From the NCBI GenBank assembly GCA_015680685.1, contig MNCI01016482.1, positions 294,959-358,958 of the forward strand: a DNA stretch of 64,000 nucleotides, read 5' to 3'. Positions 22,101 to 32,941 of the stretch are shown here, piece by piece. The notes below the pieces were generated by a model. The model searched no databases. It was not told where the DNA came from and worked only from the letters and a program-made list of their open reading frames with translations. Every line of letters starts with the position of its first letter. Position 1 is the first letter of the stretch. This DNA comes from Gnetum montanum. Taxonomy: Eukaryota > Streptophyta > Gnetopsida > Gnetales > Gnetaceae. The position numbers were made by a program, and so were the translations under genes.

Positions 22101-22484
22101 NNNNNNNNNNNNNNNNNNNNNNNNNNNNNNNNNNNNNNNNNNNNNNNNNNNNNNNNNNNNNNNNNNNNNNNNNNNNNNNNNNNNNNNNNNNNNNNNNNNN
22201 NNNNNNNNNNNNNNNNNNNNNNNNNNNNNNNNNNNNNNNNNNNNNNNNNNNAGGACAAACAGCGCCAGAAACATCGCCACAACCTTCAACAGCGCCCGAT
22301 CAAGAAAGGAGATCTTGTTCTCAAGGCTGTGCGTGAACCAGTAGGCAAGTTCTCTGCAAACTGGGAAGGCCCTTTCTTGGTGGTCGACGCATATGACAAC
22401 GAAGTGTTCAAATTAGCAGACGTCAACGGAAACGAATTAGCAAACCCTGTAAATCATGTATACTTGAAGCAGTATTTCATCTAA
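19104..22484 (+). pseudogene. Tat pol: RT, RNase H, second RNase H, integrase (gap and nonsense codons)
   Basis: One frame runs from the acceptor at 19104 to TAA at 22482. Domains: reverse transcriptase about 19590-20220 ('ICIDFRDLN', 'FMDGFSGYNQI', 'MMPFGLKNAG', catalytic 'YVDD' near 19975); RNase H 1 about 20280-20770; a second, archaeal-type RNase H about 20860-21235 with its acidic residues in 'LYFDGAS', 'NNVAEYEGLL', 'RGDSMLV' and 'DNTLADALA'; integrase zinc-binding domain about 21520-21690 (His pair in 'HEGLCGDH', 'CDTCQRHA'). The integrase catalytic core falls in the N gap. The C-terminal 'KFSANWEGPFLV' module is at 22330-22400. Stops at 19377 (TGA), 20220 (TAG) and 21612 (TAG, in the 'YYWP' position) disable it. 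No frameshift is seen. The gap length (552) keeps the frame. Confidence 0.93.
21700..22251. other. Assembly gap (N x 552) over the integrase core
   Basis: A run of N removes the integrase catalytic core of the Tat element. The gap size is a multiple of three, so the frame is preserved if the size is real. Confidence 0.99.
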
Positions 22485-22521
22485 CAGCATCTACGATGTC
22501 GACAACAAGTATGACAGTATT

Positions 22522-23007
22522 CGTCCGCTACGACGTAAAACTGGCACTGGTCGTCCGCTACGACGTAAAACTGGCACTGGTCATCCGCTACGACGTAAAA
22601 CTGGCACCCATCGTCCGCTACGACGTAAAACTGGCATGCCTTGCACGTGTCCGCCACGACGCTAAACTGGCAAGTGGTAACTGTCCGCTACAACGTAAAA
22701 CTGGCAGTGTTGTACAAGTCCGCCAAGACGAAAAACTGGCATCTTTTGCACACGTCCGCCACGATGCTAAACTGGCACAGGTAAATAGCTGTCTGCTGAG
22801 ACGTAAAACCAGCACAGATCTATCCCTGGGTCATGACATAAAACTGACATCCACAGCATGGTCTGTTGAGACCATAAACCAGCCTTACCGCCGTCCGCTA
22901 CGATGTGAAACTAGCGCCTCTCGGTCTACCCGGACTTTAAACTAAGACCATGGTCTGCTGAGACTTAAAACCAGTAATGGCAGTCTACCAGGACTTAAAA
23001 CTGGGAT
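22522..23007 (+). repeat. Minisatellite 2 (about 15 units, core CCGCTACGACGTAAAACTGG)
   Basis: The first four units repeat with an exact 30-bp period (22522, 22552, 22582, 22612), then units of 29-39 bp diverge. The array follows the integrase stop in the 3' untranslated region. It is open in one frame (22496-22945), giving a repeated VRYDVKLA-like peptide. That is a by-product of the repeat and not a gene. Late units ('GACTTTAAACTAAG') converge on the core of minisatellite 1 ('GGCTTTAAACTAAG'). Confidence 0.9.
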
Positions 23008-24088
23008 GTACAAATCGCTGCCATGTTCAAGCGAGCGTGATCATTCTTGTACAACCGCACAATAGACGAGGTGGGATACTGAAACAGTCCCAGTGTCGCC
23101 ACCCCACTGGCATCCTACTGATTCCTCGGATAAGCAAAGAGGCATCTTACTGATCCCTCGGAGATGCCGCCACCGCACCCGCTGCAGTGGTGCCACCTCT
23201 GAGAGTTTAGCCTCGCCAGTCGGAGCCCTGACGAAATCCTCGACGACCATGGCCCCGGGAATCTCCGCCAATCATCGCTATCGGACGCCGGCCTCTCAGA
23301 TTCATCTGGCCGGTTCCTGGTGCAGCCAGTTAGCTGCACTGTGTCTGATGCCTTTTGGCGAAGATATGCGGCTCCGAATCATCAGGATTGGTGGCTCTGC
23401 CCACGTGCTCTGGCTCCTTCTTTATAGCCCATTTATCTAACATCAGATAGCGTTGGTTTCAAAAACCTCGCCTTTGGTTCATGAGCAATGGTGTCCTCTA
23501 TTTTCTTTTGTGGTTGCAGGTTACTTGCCTTGGAGGATGTCGTCCAAAGGTGCGTTCCATCTGAGCGATGAAGTACAATAGCGTGTTGAAATGGCTGCTC
23601 AGGTTTGCCCGACCACGTAGCTCTGCATGTCTATACCTTGCACAATCCTACCCTTAACTTTTGTTTCCTTCATCCCCACCACCCAGTTCCCATACGCAAA
23701 ACCCACATACGCAAGTATTCATTTTCCGCACTCACGTTAGTAGAGACATCGCAAAAAGTGATGCGCAACGCTCCTTTTGCACGCATTCCTGCAATAATCG
23801 GTAATAGAGAAACCTCAGGCTGACGCGCTATGCTCGTCTAAAAGCATTCCTGTTGACCGTGTATTTCATACCCCTACCATCTATAACGCATTTTGCATCT
23901 TCCCCGAACCTATTTCCAGCTATATCCCTCTATCTCCCATACCTGCCAGTCTTGCTCTTCCATGTTGACAGGGCAACACTTGAGTAGCCATGGATGAACG
24001 TTGTTCTTGCTTTTGCCAATTCGGTGTTTCGCATTCTTTGTCAACGTCTTTTGGGTAAGCCCTCCAACCATCAACAAAGAGGGGCCAT
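23008..24088 (+). other. 3' untranslated region of the Tat element with polypurine tract
   Basis: No conserved coding sequence is visible. A short purine tract AAAGAGGGG at 24077-24084 ends four bases before the 3' LTR and is the likely plus-strand primer. Long, variable 3' untranslated regions with tandem repeats are typical of Tat elements. Confidence 0.7.
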
Positions 24089-25397
24089 TAAAACATCGTG
24101 AAAATTACGAGTTGGCCTCAGGAAAAGATTCACAGTTCAAGCGAGAGCGCGCATCAGCTTTGTTCCAGGACAAGTTTACACCCTATTACGCATGGCAGCG
24201 TAATGAGCATAATAAGCTACAAAATAGTCAAAGGCAGAGTCTAGAGAAGCGCAACAGTTTGACGCTTTTTTCTCGTGGCACATGATTAACTTGTCTTTAC
24301 GCTCGTTACGTGGCAGTGCGTACCATTGTGTATGTTATCATTCAAGTTATACATTGTTTACGCTTCATCACGCGCAGCTGCGTAGTGAGCGTAAGTTGTA
24401 CATTATTTACGCTTTGTTACGCGCAGTTGCGTAGTGAGCGTAAAACAATGTTGAGCTCATTGTTTTTACACCAGATTACGCTCATACACGCAACTCAACG
24501 CGAATGAGTGTAATACAGCCTGAAAGCAATTAAAGCGCGCTCAGCATGTGCCTGCTCTTCACACGCACAACACGCAAATGAGTGTGTTGTGCGTAGTCAC
24601 AGTCTGACTTAAAATGGTCATGCCAACAAGACCCGCAATATACGGGACCCACGTCATCAACGTTGCGCCTTTTTCACGAAGCATCACGTCCTATAAATAC
24701 CTTAGTTGACAGAGATAAAAAGGTTGGCAAAAATCAGAGAAGCAAAAGCATATTTCTGAGCACCAGAGCACTTAGCACTTTGGAGCAGAGATACAGAGAA
24801 CAACGCTTTGGCAATCGTGGACATCATCACCTTACAGCCGAAGCAGAGTATAGTTCGCCTTGAGCACCGGTGATAGGAGTAATCGTTCTACTGAAAAGAC
24901 TCTATCAATTAGAAATAATTGATCAGTAGACGTTAAAGCTTGGCATGCCTTGCATCTCAGCTTTAGCCCACAAGGTAGATCGGACTTCTGTTTAGACCGT
25001 TTGCTTGTTGTTTTGTGCTTGTTTCACATCCTGTAATCGGGGATTCCCCAGTGTAATTTCTCATACGAAAATATACATTTTTAAGTCAAAGTGCAGATCT
25101 TGAAGCTACGAGCTTCTCTTATGTCAACCTCCTTTCATCGTGTTTAGCATTATCACTGTTGCAATCTACCTACATCGTTTTCCCCTCGTTTTACGACGCC
25201 TCGAACCAGATCGCTTTCTTTTTACGTACTTTGCATTGTTTTACTGACTCGTAAGTCCCTGTCTGATTGACAAGACCGTTCAGGGCGCCACGGATTTGCT
25301 TTCTCCAGCATAGCCCTCGCGTGGATCCGTGGCTAAAACTGTGTACACCGGAAAATCGGTCGGTATTTTCCAGCTGTCGACGTTTTCCGTCGTTACA
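24089..25397 (+). repeat. 3' LTR of the Tat element (1309 bp)
   Basis: It aligns end to end with 8259-9616 except for one missing 49-bp unit. The first dinucleotide is TA instead of TG (a point change at 24090). It ends GTTACA at 25397, with the TATA box at 24692-24699. The scattered differences from the 5' LTR, mostly C/T and G/A exchanges on reading, indicate an insertion of some age. Confidence 0.92.
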
Positions 25398-25402
25398 GTC
25401 CC
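25398..25402 (+). other. Target-site duplication, right copy (GTCCC)
   Basis: GTCCC lies between the Tat 3' LTR and the resumed gag of element D (AATATTTCC...). Confidence 0.75.
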
Positions 25403-25493
25403 AATATTTCCAACATGCAAGGATCCTCATCTTCCATTTATTAATCCTTGCCATCCTAAACCATTTAGTTACAGGGAATATCCCCCATTCTAA
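25403..25493 (+). pseudogene. gag of element D, 3' end
   Basis: The sequence resumes exactly where 8253 stopped when compared with the uninterrupted gag of element B (B, minus strand, about 41100-41003). It ends with a '..YPPF' C-terminus and TAA at 25491-25493, as in A and B ('SYGGYPPF' or 'SYGGYPPL'). Confidence 0.85.
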
Positions 25494-26084
25494 ATAACAA
25501 ACAGGGTTAATAAATATTTTTAATTTTCTTTGATTTTACAACTTTTTGGTTTCCAGTTTTTCATTTTTCAATTTTTCAATCTCTTATTTTATCTTTTTGT
25601 CTTGTTTTCTTTTTACATTTTTTTTATAAGTAATCTCGTCTATAAATAAAAAAATCATGTGGATTTTTGGTTGAGGTGTGTTTTATGTTATTAAGTCTCA
25701 AGTGATCAATTTTGTGGATAGTGAGCCCACTACACCCACTCATCCACTCTATAGATAGGAGGTTCTGTTCAAGGGCACAATGATATTCTTGACATTCTTA
25801 AAACTTAAAATTAATTTCGTGTTCATTGTACCCAGAATGAAGATGGATGGACCAAGAGGGAATGATTAGGGTGTGACATCAAGGGGACTTGCGAATTCTC
25901 TTTGGTGACATCTGTGGGAGTTGTCATGCAACGTGGTTGTACTAAGATCCATGTAGATCTAACGAAAAATGGAAGTAAGAGTAATCAAAAGGGCACTTAA
26001 AAATCCAATGTTGTTCTAGGGGGTCCCACTGGAAAGACATGCACCCATGCCTAAAGGTTGGTGGCTTCTCTGGATTCAATATTC

Positions 26085-26150
26085 AAAGAAAAAAAAGAAA
26101 AAAAAAGAAAAGAGAGAAAAAAAAAGAAAAGAAAAAGAAAAGAAGGAAGT
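26085..26150 (+). repeat. Purine (AAAAG)n microsatellite
   Basis: About 65 bases of A and G only, inside the spacer of element D. Confidence 0.85.
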
Positions 26151-26917
26151 GCCACAAAACAAAAATCACTCCTCCCTTGAATAAAACACCAAGTGATTGT
26201 ACGCCTTGTTGTTATGGTACTCTCATAGTTGCTCATCATGGGATGAAATAATGCGATGTCACTGATTAGAGTAATGGACTTGGTCCCGATCTTGGAACGA
26301 CAGGGTAATGACACCTTAATCATGCTTTACATGTAGGATTCACTGTGCCCTGGGTTAGTTACCTCATGTCCCAATCTCTACAATCCCTTTGTATAGTTCA
26401 TCTCATCTCACTATTCGTGTAGTTGTAGCTCGTGTCATCTGTAACATAGAATTCTTACCTCATTTCGGTGATAATTACATGTATGTGTTTTGTGGAGTTA
26501 GTGGGGATTACCTTTAACCCTTCTAGTACCCACGAACACTTTAAGTGTCGTTACACAAGGGAATTATAGGTTGAAACCTTCTTTGGGGAGGACCCACTTG
26601 TGTAATCTTTTTTAATCTTCGCTTATGACATAGCTCACACACACCATTTCTTACCCTCAGCCTATTTTTCATAACATTCTTTCCCTATTATTATTATCCC
26701 TCTGAATTAACGTTCCTATGTACCATCACATAGCCTTTTTCTCTACCACCTGAGGTTTTATTGATAAAACCCACAGATCATTATTCATGCCTTTCAAACC
26801 ATCTAATTACCCTAGAACCCTTCAACATGTGTCACATGTCCTAATTTCCATTTTTGACTCCAAGAAAAACCTTCAAAATTCAGTATTCTTCCTAGGGCCT
26901 AAACATCAATAGGCTAT

Positions 26918-26945
26918 GATATCACATCCCATTTACCTATAAATA
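26918..26945 (+). promoter_or_regulatory. Internal U3-like promoter motif of element D
   Basis: GATATCACATCC at 26918-26929 is identical to 12 bases of the D LTR U3 (27894-27905 region). It is followed by TATAAATA (26938-26945), as in the LTR. It lies about 480 bp upstream of the ORF3 ATG. Elements B and C have equivalent blocks at the same relative place. Confidence 0.55.
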
Positions 26946-27120
26946 GGTGATCCCCCTGCAACACTTAGCTTCATTTTCCACATATCACGCGGGGGAGTTT
27001 TTCAAATTTTTCTCTATGACTTGCGAGTGTGACACCTTTGCTTTTCAACCTCTATCTTGCTCGCTAGTACTCCAATTTTAATTCCATCCAAACTTGCTTG
27101 AACTCGGAGTGTTCAGCTTA

Positions 27121-27135
27121 GTTGTGGGGGAGGGA
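27121..27135 (+). other. Internal polypurine-tract-like block of element D
   Basis: GTTGTGGGGGAGGGA resembles the true polypurine tract before the 3' LTR (ATTGTGGGGGTA, 27839-27850). It precedes the ORF3 ATG by 305 bp. Confidence 0.5.
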
Positions 27136-27425
27136 TACCTGCCAAATAGCGCCTAACATTTTTGGAATTTATCATCGTCCAAAGGACATTATTAAGGGTA
27201 ATTAGTTGTAAATTAAAAATGAAATGTGCCAAAACATCATTTAATCCCTTTAGGGACATCGGAAAATTAAATTTGGAAACCACCTAAGTAAAATGGACTC
27301 ATTATTACAATCTTTCGGGCAATATCACAGAGAGATAAAATAAATTAATTAATTAAGGCAAGTAGTAAGGTATAACTTAACTTCAAAAAAAACCTTATTA
27401 ATGCTTGGCCTCGTGTGATTACCAA

Positions 27426-27712
27426 ATGGCCCTGAAACATGGACAAAGGGAAGGTCCTGCTCAAGGTGGAAGTAAACGACCTAGGAAAGGTGGAAGACAA
27501 GATCCTACCGGACAACATACAGAACAGGACGAACAATCTTTTAGTATTCATCAAGAGGACCCTCCTATCATACAATTTGGGTAGGCAGGAGGAGTTGCTA
27601 CAATGCCTGAACAAGGACAACATCTCATGTTGTCCCAAGATTGTGTTCAAGCCATCCACGAAAAGTCCACATTCACTGAAGTGATTGTGGAGTTAAACTT
27701 TGAATCCTTTGC
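27426..27712 (+). pseudogene. ORF3 of element D, N-terminal part
   Basis: An ATG at 27426 opens a frame with a basic start ('GSKRPRKGGR', a possible nuclear-localisation signal), a Gln/Glu-rich stretch and then 'VIVELNFESF', equivalent to 'IMELNFGPF' of ORF3 in element B. One TAG interrupts it. The rest of ORF3 is absent at the N at 27713. Sequence homologous to the end of the element resumes after 27766. Confidence 0.65.
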
Positions 27713-27766
27713 NTCAGTGAATGTGGACTTTTCGTGGATGGCTTGAACACAATCTTGGGACAACNT
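27629..27766. other. 51-bp perfect inverted repeat bounded by single N (likely assembly artefact)
   Basis: 27629-27681 is repeated in reverse complement at 27714-27765, and the second copy is bracketed by lone N bases at 27713 and 27766. Elements A and B lack such a structure. It most likely marks a mis-joined contig piece where most of ORF3 should be. Confidence 0.8.
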
Positions 27767-27851
27767 CCATTTCTACCATCCAATAATCCCATACCTATCC
27801 ACTGTGTAATTGCTGTAATCGAGGACGAGTTTTCATTCAATTGTGGGGGTA

Positions 27852-28675
27852 TGATGAGTCGTCATTTGGGCGATCGTGATATTGTGGCCACGATATCACA
27901 TCCGTGATATCACAGCTTGTCTCCTCATCTATAAATAAGAGGTAGATAGATCAATTATCATCATTAGGAAATTAGCAAGTTAGTCTTTTCATTCTTAGTT
28001 TAAGTGTTTTCATTTCTTTCTCTCAACCCTTTTCCTCCTAGTGTATGCCCGCAGTGTGGTGAATGCAATTGTACAACATCCTTTATTCGAGTGTGACGTA
28101 CTTGGACACACACATGACCGGTAATAAAAATTGAGATTACTTCATCATTATAGCATTCACTTAGTTTAATCATTTAATTAATTGTTATTTACTACTTTCC
28201 TAGTTAATCTCTTCTCACCCTTAAACTCATGTTAAAACACAGAATGAGTACGACTTGATTACGAGCACTTAAGTGTGACTACTTTGTAACCCAGTAGCAT
28301 ACCTAGGATCTACGCTTGGTAATACCAGTGGTAGTCATGCACGAAGTCCAAGGTGTGTACGGATAATCAAGGAACGGATGCTCATCGTAGTTAGTCTAGT
28401 TTAGATTTGTTCTCACCCTTTCTGCCTTAGCTTAGTTAATATTATCTTCCATTGCCTTCAGGAGTAGCATTAGATTAGAAACACATCATACACCTCACTT
28501 TGGAGTTAACCATATGTGAAAAAGCTAATACTAGTCTAGGTGGGAAGACAGTGAACTGTGACCTAAGGCTAACTGTCTAGATGCCACAACTAGTCCATCT
28601 GCAGAGTTCAACCGGATTGTGCGTGTAACGCTCGTATTCGTATGGTTGAGTGTAGGGGTACCTCGCCACTCATCA
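27852..28675 (+). repeat. 3' LTR of element D (824 bp)
   Basis: Starts TGATGAGTCG directly after the polypurine tract (ATTGTGGGGGTA) and ends CTCATCA at 28675. U3 carries CACGATATCACATCC-type palindromes, and TATAAATA lies at 27930-27937. The signature 'CGTATGGTTGAGTGTAGGGG' block lies near the end. Confidence 0.92.
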
Positions 28676-29884
28676 CTTTACTAATATATAATGAATCCCT
28701 ATAGATTCATTCACAAAATATAATTTAGGGTTACAAGATTGGTCACCTAAAGGGTAATGGACAAAATATAATTTAGAAATATAGGATTAGGCCCTTTCAT
28801 ATGATTGATAGTTGGCCTTTCAACCAAAATAGAAAGAAGAGATAGATAATAAAATTAGCATAGCATAAATAACAATACTTAGATAGATATTTCATATTAT
28901 AAAATAAGATAAATTACATACATACATTGGATACATAATGGTATCTTAAATGGTGGTTCTATCCAAGGTTCTCACATCACTAGGAAAGTCAATGAAAATA
29001 AGACAAAAAAATGGGAAAAATGATTTTACATTATATGAAAAAAGCTACATATAGATAAAGTATCTAGCTTTCATGGAGGTGAATGGAAAAAAGGAATCCA
29101 TGTAGGTAGGTATGGTGATATTATTGATGTTGATCTAGGCTAAAAGCATGTGGCATGTATTTATCCAAGTTATAAGCTTGATTCTAATAGGCTACACTAA
29201 GATGCATATCATATTAAAGAAGATTGAAATTGAAATTGAATTTTTTTTAGTTGAGAGGCCAAATAGAATTCATAAATTAGTAACACTAAATAATTTTGTC
29301 CATAATGCTCTAAGGAGAACTTATTAGTAATGCTAAATAATGTTTCATTGATAGCATTCCAAGGATAGCCTATTTGTAATGATAATACAATGAGAGTCTA
29401 TCTATAACAGTAAATAATATTTCATCTATAACACCAATATATTTGCTACAAGCAATTTGTGGCTTATATGTTTATCTTCGTATTGCAATACACAAAGAAT
29501 AAAATTTGGAAGGGCACAAAAGTATGTATAGAAAAAATAATCAATGAAAATTCAAAATATTTTGTAGCACAAGATTTAGTACCAAACTTGAGATTAGTTA
29601 TCTTTCTCATCATGCAATCATAGTGATATGACCAGAATTGTTAGAGAATACATAAAATTTGGTAAAATGGCAACTTGGAAAATTTTTAATATAATAGATG
29701 AACTAAACTTCAACTCCATTTTTTTAATTAAAAGATTCTCTTAGCTAAATTATAGGTATATATATTAAATATATAACTAAAATAGTAAAGTTCTAATTAG
29801 ACTATATATCTTGGGATGTACATATATTATAGTTGTTTCAAGAATCCAAGACAAATAGCCACAAACCCTTACTCCAAATGCCAT
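28676..29884. other. AT-rich sequence, no gene seen
   Basis: Roughly 70% A+T with many stops in all frames. Short related segments ('AGTAATGCTAAATAATGTTTCATTGATA'-like, with variations) occur around 29280-29430. No domain is recognised. Confidence 0.45.
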
Positions 29885-29999
29885 TGGTATTCAAAACTAT
29901 AGACATACACAGAGATGTTTACAAAAATCATAAGTCAGTTGCTTCTACATAGAAACCCTTATAGAGGAGATCATACACTCTCAACTCACTTAGCATAAT
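29885..29999. repeat. Repeat R, left half, interrupted by element A
   Basis: Matches 45412-45508 and continues, after element A, at 44489-44688. The joint 'CTCACTTAGC|ATAA(T/C)' equals the intact copy at 45499-45513, which acts as an in-window empty site. Nature of the repeat: see 45412. Confidence 0.7.
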
Positions 30000-30901
30000 T
30001 GATGAGTGGCCTGGTACTCCTACACTCAACCATACGAATACAAGAGTTCATGCATGATTTGGTTGAACTCCGTAGATAGGCTAGTTGTGGTATCTAGATA
30101 GTTACACGTTGATTGCAGTTCGTTATCTTCCCACCTAGACTAGTATTTGCTTTGTCACGTATGGTTTAGTCCAAAGTGAGGTGCATGATGTGGTCCTAAA
30201 ATAATGCTACTCCTAGAGGCAATGGAAAATAAATTTATTTTAAGCTAATAGGGAATGAGAAGCAAAATCTAAGCTATCCTAAGTGCGATGAGCATCTGTC
30301 CTTAATCATCCATACACATCTTGGACTTCGTGTACTACTTCTTGGATTACCAAGCACATGTTACTTAAACACTTCTAGATGCACTATTGGGATACCAAGT
30401 AGTCACACTTAAATGCTCGTGATTAAGTCATACTCATTTTGTGTTTAATAACAGGGATAGTAAATGAGGGTAAAGAAATATTAATTAAGAAAATAATAAC
30501 TAACAATAATATTTAAGCAATTAAAACTAAGTGAATGCTGCAATGATCAAGTAATCTCAATATTTATTTCCGGTCATGCATATGTCTAAGTATGTCACAC
30601 TCGAATAAAGGTTTCGTACAATCACAATCATCACACTGTGAGCATGCACTAGGGAAAGAATTGAGATGAACTAAAAATGAATAAAAGGGACTCTAATCTA
30701 ATACTAATTTACTCTCCCCTTCTTGTGCACCCAAATGTGTATTTATAGGCTTACACAGGAATCACAATATCGTGTATCCAATATCATTATCTAGGCTATG
30801 ATATTGTGTACCCAATATCGAGGGTCTGATGTCAAGGATTTGATATTAACACTTGGTTATCAAGGGTCCGATATAAGCACCGGTCAAACCATGATTTATC
30901 A
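30000..30901 (-). repeat. 3' LTR of element A (902 bp)
   Basis: Begins TGATGAGTGGC (30000) and ends TTATCA (30901) beside a polypurine tract read on the minus strand (ATGGGGGTA, 30902-30910). U3 has degraded GATATC/GATATTG motifs (30770-30870), and TATAAATA is at about 30742-30750 on the minus strand. Confidence 0.9.
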
Positions 30902-30939
30902 TACCCCCATGACTGCATAACAAATCGTCCTTGAGTCAA

Positions 30940-31516
30940 AGAAAATGAGGACAAAATTTCATTCAATTATAAATAGGTGATAGGTATGAGATTATTAAAT
31001 TACCATGGACTGTTTCATGCTGCAATGTGGGACTAAACAAAATTTGGACATAGACAAAAAAGACAAAACTTGTGGAACTCATGGGGTTCCCGGTGGTGGT
31101 GGCTCCTCCATGGATGCCTTTCCTTTGTCTTGTGCTCCAGGCTTTTGATATTGATACCATTGAAGAAGTGCCTAACATTTCTACTCTTCTATTTGAGGAT
31201 TATGAGTCATCCATGTTGATGTTCCAATGTTTGATGGAGCTGGTAGTTCCCATGGGCACGGTAGTTGTGGAAACACTTGATTGGCCTTGACATGTGATGT
31301 CACAAATAGCTATTATTCCTCTTCATAGGCTAGGGCCCTGACCTCTCCACCTTTTGCTTGGCTAGATTATGCAGTCACAGGAGTTTCTTGATGCATGTTG
31401 AATGATTGTGCCTCCTACTTTGCATGTTTTGCATGAGGTCCTTAGCCTCTACCTCCCTCTAGGCGTTCAGTTGCATCTTGAGAAAGTTCTCCTTGTTGTC
31501 CTCTTTTAGGGCCCAT
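30940..31516 (-). pseudogene. ORF3 remnant of element A (start and C-terminus only)
   Basis: An ATG at 31516 begins 'MGPKRGQQGE', like the ORF3 starts of B and D. A Gln/Glu-rich stretch with stops follows. Within about 200 bases the sequence is already homologous to the C-terminal end of B ORF3 (a KGKAPMEEP-like tail, here near 31110). The central 2 kb are therefore deleted. The plus-strand reading frame across this region is only the complement. Confidence 0.65.
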
Positions 31517-32941
31517 CTATAATCACACAAAGATCAATTGTTAGTAAGGTTATTGAAAAAAGTTCAATTATTTCATACCTTACTCATTTCCTTTAATAAA
31601 TGTTGAATACTTTACTTTGTGTGATTTTATAGTTAAAAATTTTTTAAGGAAGTTGCCCTAAAAGTTTAATGTTAGACCTAATTTGTTTAGGTGACACATA
31701 AAAGGACATGTAATGGTTTTGAGGAATGTTTGATAAAATGATGACAAAAGAAAGAATAGATTTGGAAATGAAGTACTTGGAGGGTATAAAATGATGTGGT
31801 GGTGTGCAACAAGTACAAATTACAAAATCCATGCAAGTGGATCCTCCCCAAAGCAGGTTCCAACCTATAATGCCCTTGCATAACCACACCTTAAAGTTCC
31901 CATAGGTACTAGAAGGGTTAAATGTAATCTATACCAATGCAACAAAACACATACATGTTAAATACCACTGTGATGAGGTATGAATTCTATGCCACACAAG
32001 ACACAAGTTAGAAAATACTTAGAGAGTGAGATGAAATGAATCATAGAAGGGATTGTAGAGATTGGGATGTAAGGTAATTGACCCAGGGCATAATGAATCC
32101 TGGGTGTAGGGTGTGATTAATGTGTCATTAGCCCATTGCTCTAGAATTAAGACCAAGTCTAGTCCACCAATCAGTGACATCGCATTTTTTATCCAAGGAT
32201 GAACAACCATAAGAGCATCATGACAACAAGGCGTACGATCACTTGGCATTTTGTCTAAGGTAGGAATGATTTGGAATCTGCGGCACACACACATAATTTT
32301 TTTCTTTTGATCTTTTCTTGTGTGATTCCTCTTCTTCTTCTTCTTTTCTAGCTACTTTGGCACTTTGTCCTTTCCAACAGTGAACCAGAGAACCCACCAA
32401 CCTTCAAGCATGGGTGCATGTCTTTCTAGTGGGACCCCCTAGAAAAGCATTGAGTTTCTTTATGGAGTGCCTTTATTACTCTTACTCTCATTTTTCATTA
32501 GATCTACAAGGATCTTAGCACAACCAGGCTGCATGATAGCACCTATAGATATCACCAAAGAGAATCCACAAGTTCCCTTGATGTCACACCCTAGTCATTC
32601 CTTCTTAGTCCATCATTCTTCACTCTAGGCATAATGAACACAAAATTACTTTTAAGTTTTCATGATGACAAGAATATCATCGTACCCAGAGTAGAACCTC
32701 TTATTAATAGAATGGGTGGGTGGATGTCGTGGGCTCACTGTCCAAATAATTAGTCACTTATGACTTGATAACATAGAACAACCCCTCAAATGACTAGTTA
32801 CATGAGTGTTTTATTCATAGATGAGATTACATACAAAAAGATAAAACAATAAATTAGAAATGAAAAATTGGAAAATAAAAAACTAGAAAACAAAAAATTG
32901 TAAAATTAAAGAAAAGGAAAAATATTTATTAATTCTACTTA
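31517..32941 (-). other. Non-coding spacer of element A
   Basis: Homologous to the spacers of B and D ('CACTAGAAGGGTTAAATGTA'-like block at 31908). The segment corresponding to the internal promoter and polypurine-tract-like block is missing, so A looks deleted there as well. TTC repeats occur at 32330-32350. Confidence 0.65.

Larger units (their letters stand above)
8259..25397 (+). mobile_element. Tat/Ogre-like Ty3/gypsy element (17.1 kb) with antisense gene
   Basis: Two LTRs (1358 and 1309 bp) enclose, in order: leader, gag-protease frame, a 5.4-kb interval with intron-like ends, an RT-RNaseH-second RNaseH-integrase frame, a minisatellite and 3' untranslated sequence, and a polypurine tract. 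The extra archaeal-type RNase H domain, the protease/RT intron and the large size are features of the plant Tat lineage, which includes Ogre. The coding frames have many nonsense codons but no frameshift that I can find across about 7 kb. Part of the integrase is in an N gap (21700-22251). It is inserted in gag of element D. Confidence 0.92.
25494..27425 (+). other. Non-coding spacer of element D between gag and ORF3
   Basis: Homologous to element B 41002-39100 and partly to A 32941-31517. It contains a purine microsatellite at 26085-26150, a U3-like motif plus TATA box at 26918-26945 and a polypurine-tract-like block at 27121-27135. In an autonomous element the pol region would lie here; none is present. 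Confidence 0.75.
5591..28675 (+). mobile_element. Element D: non-autonomous Athila-like LTR element, split by a Tat element
   Basis: The element comprises a truncated 5' LTR (5591-6273), a primer-binding site, gag (6419-8253 continued at 25403-25493), a non-coding spacer, the start of ORF3 and a complete 3' LTR (27852-28675). A 17.1-kb Tat/Ogre-like element sits in gag. There is no reverse transcriptase or integrase of its own. Compared with element B, most of ORF3 is missing at the position of two single-base N gaps (27713 and 27766), which may be assembly loss rather than a true deletion. Confidence 0.85.

Noticed and set aside
22496-22945. 149-codon open frame after integrase
   Set aside because: It is the translation of minisatellite 2; the repeated VRYDVKLA-like peptide follows from the 30-bp period, a multiple of three.
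22522-23007. CRISPR-like regular repeats
   Set aside because: Units adjoin without unique spacers, the period drifts, and the context is a plant retrotransposon.
27629-27765. Hairpin of microRNA or MITE type
   Set aside because: The second arm is bounded by single N bases and is absent from sibling elements, so an assembly join is more likely.
31072-31290. 72-codon plus-strand frame
   Set aside because: Antisense to the C-terminal part of ORF3 in element A.
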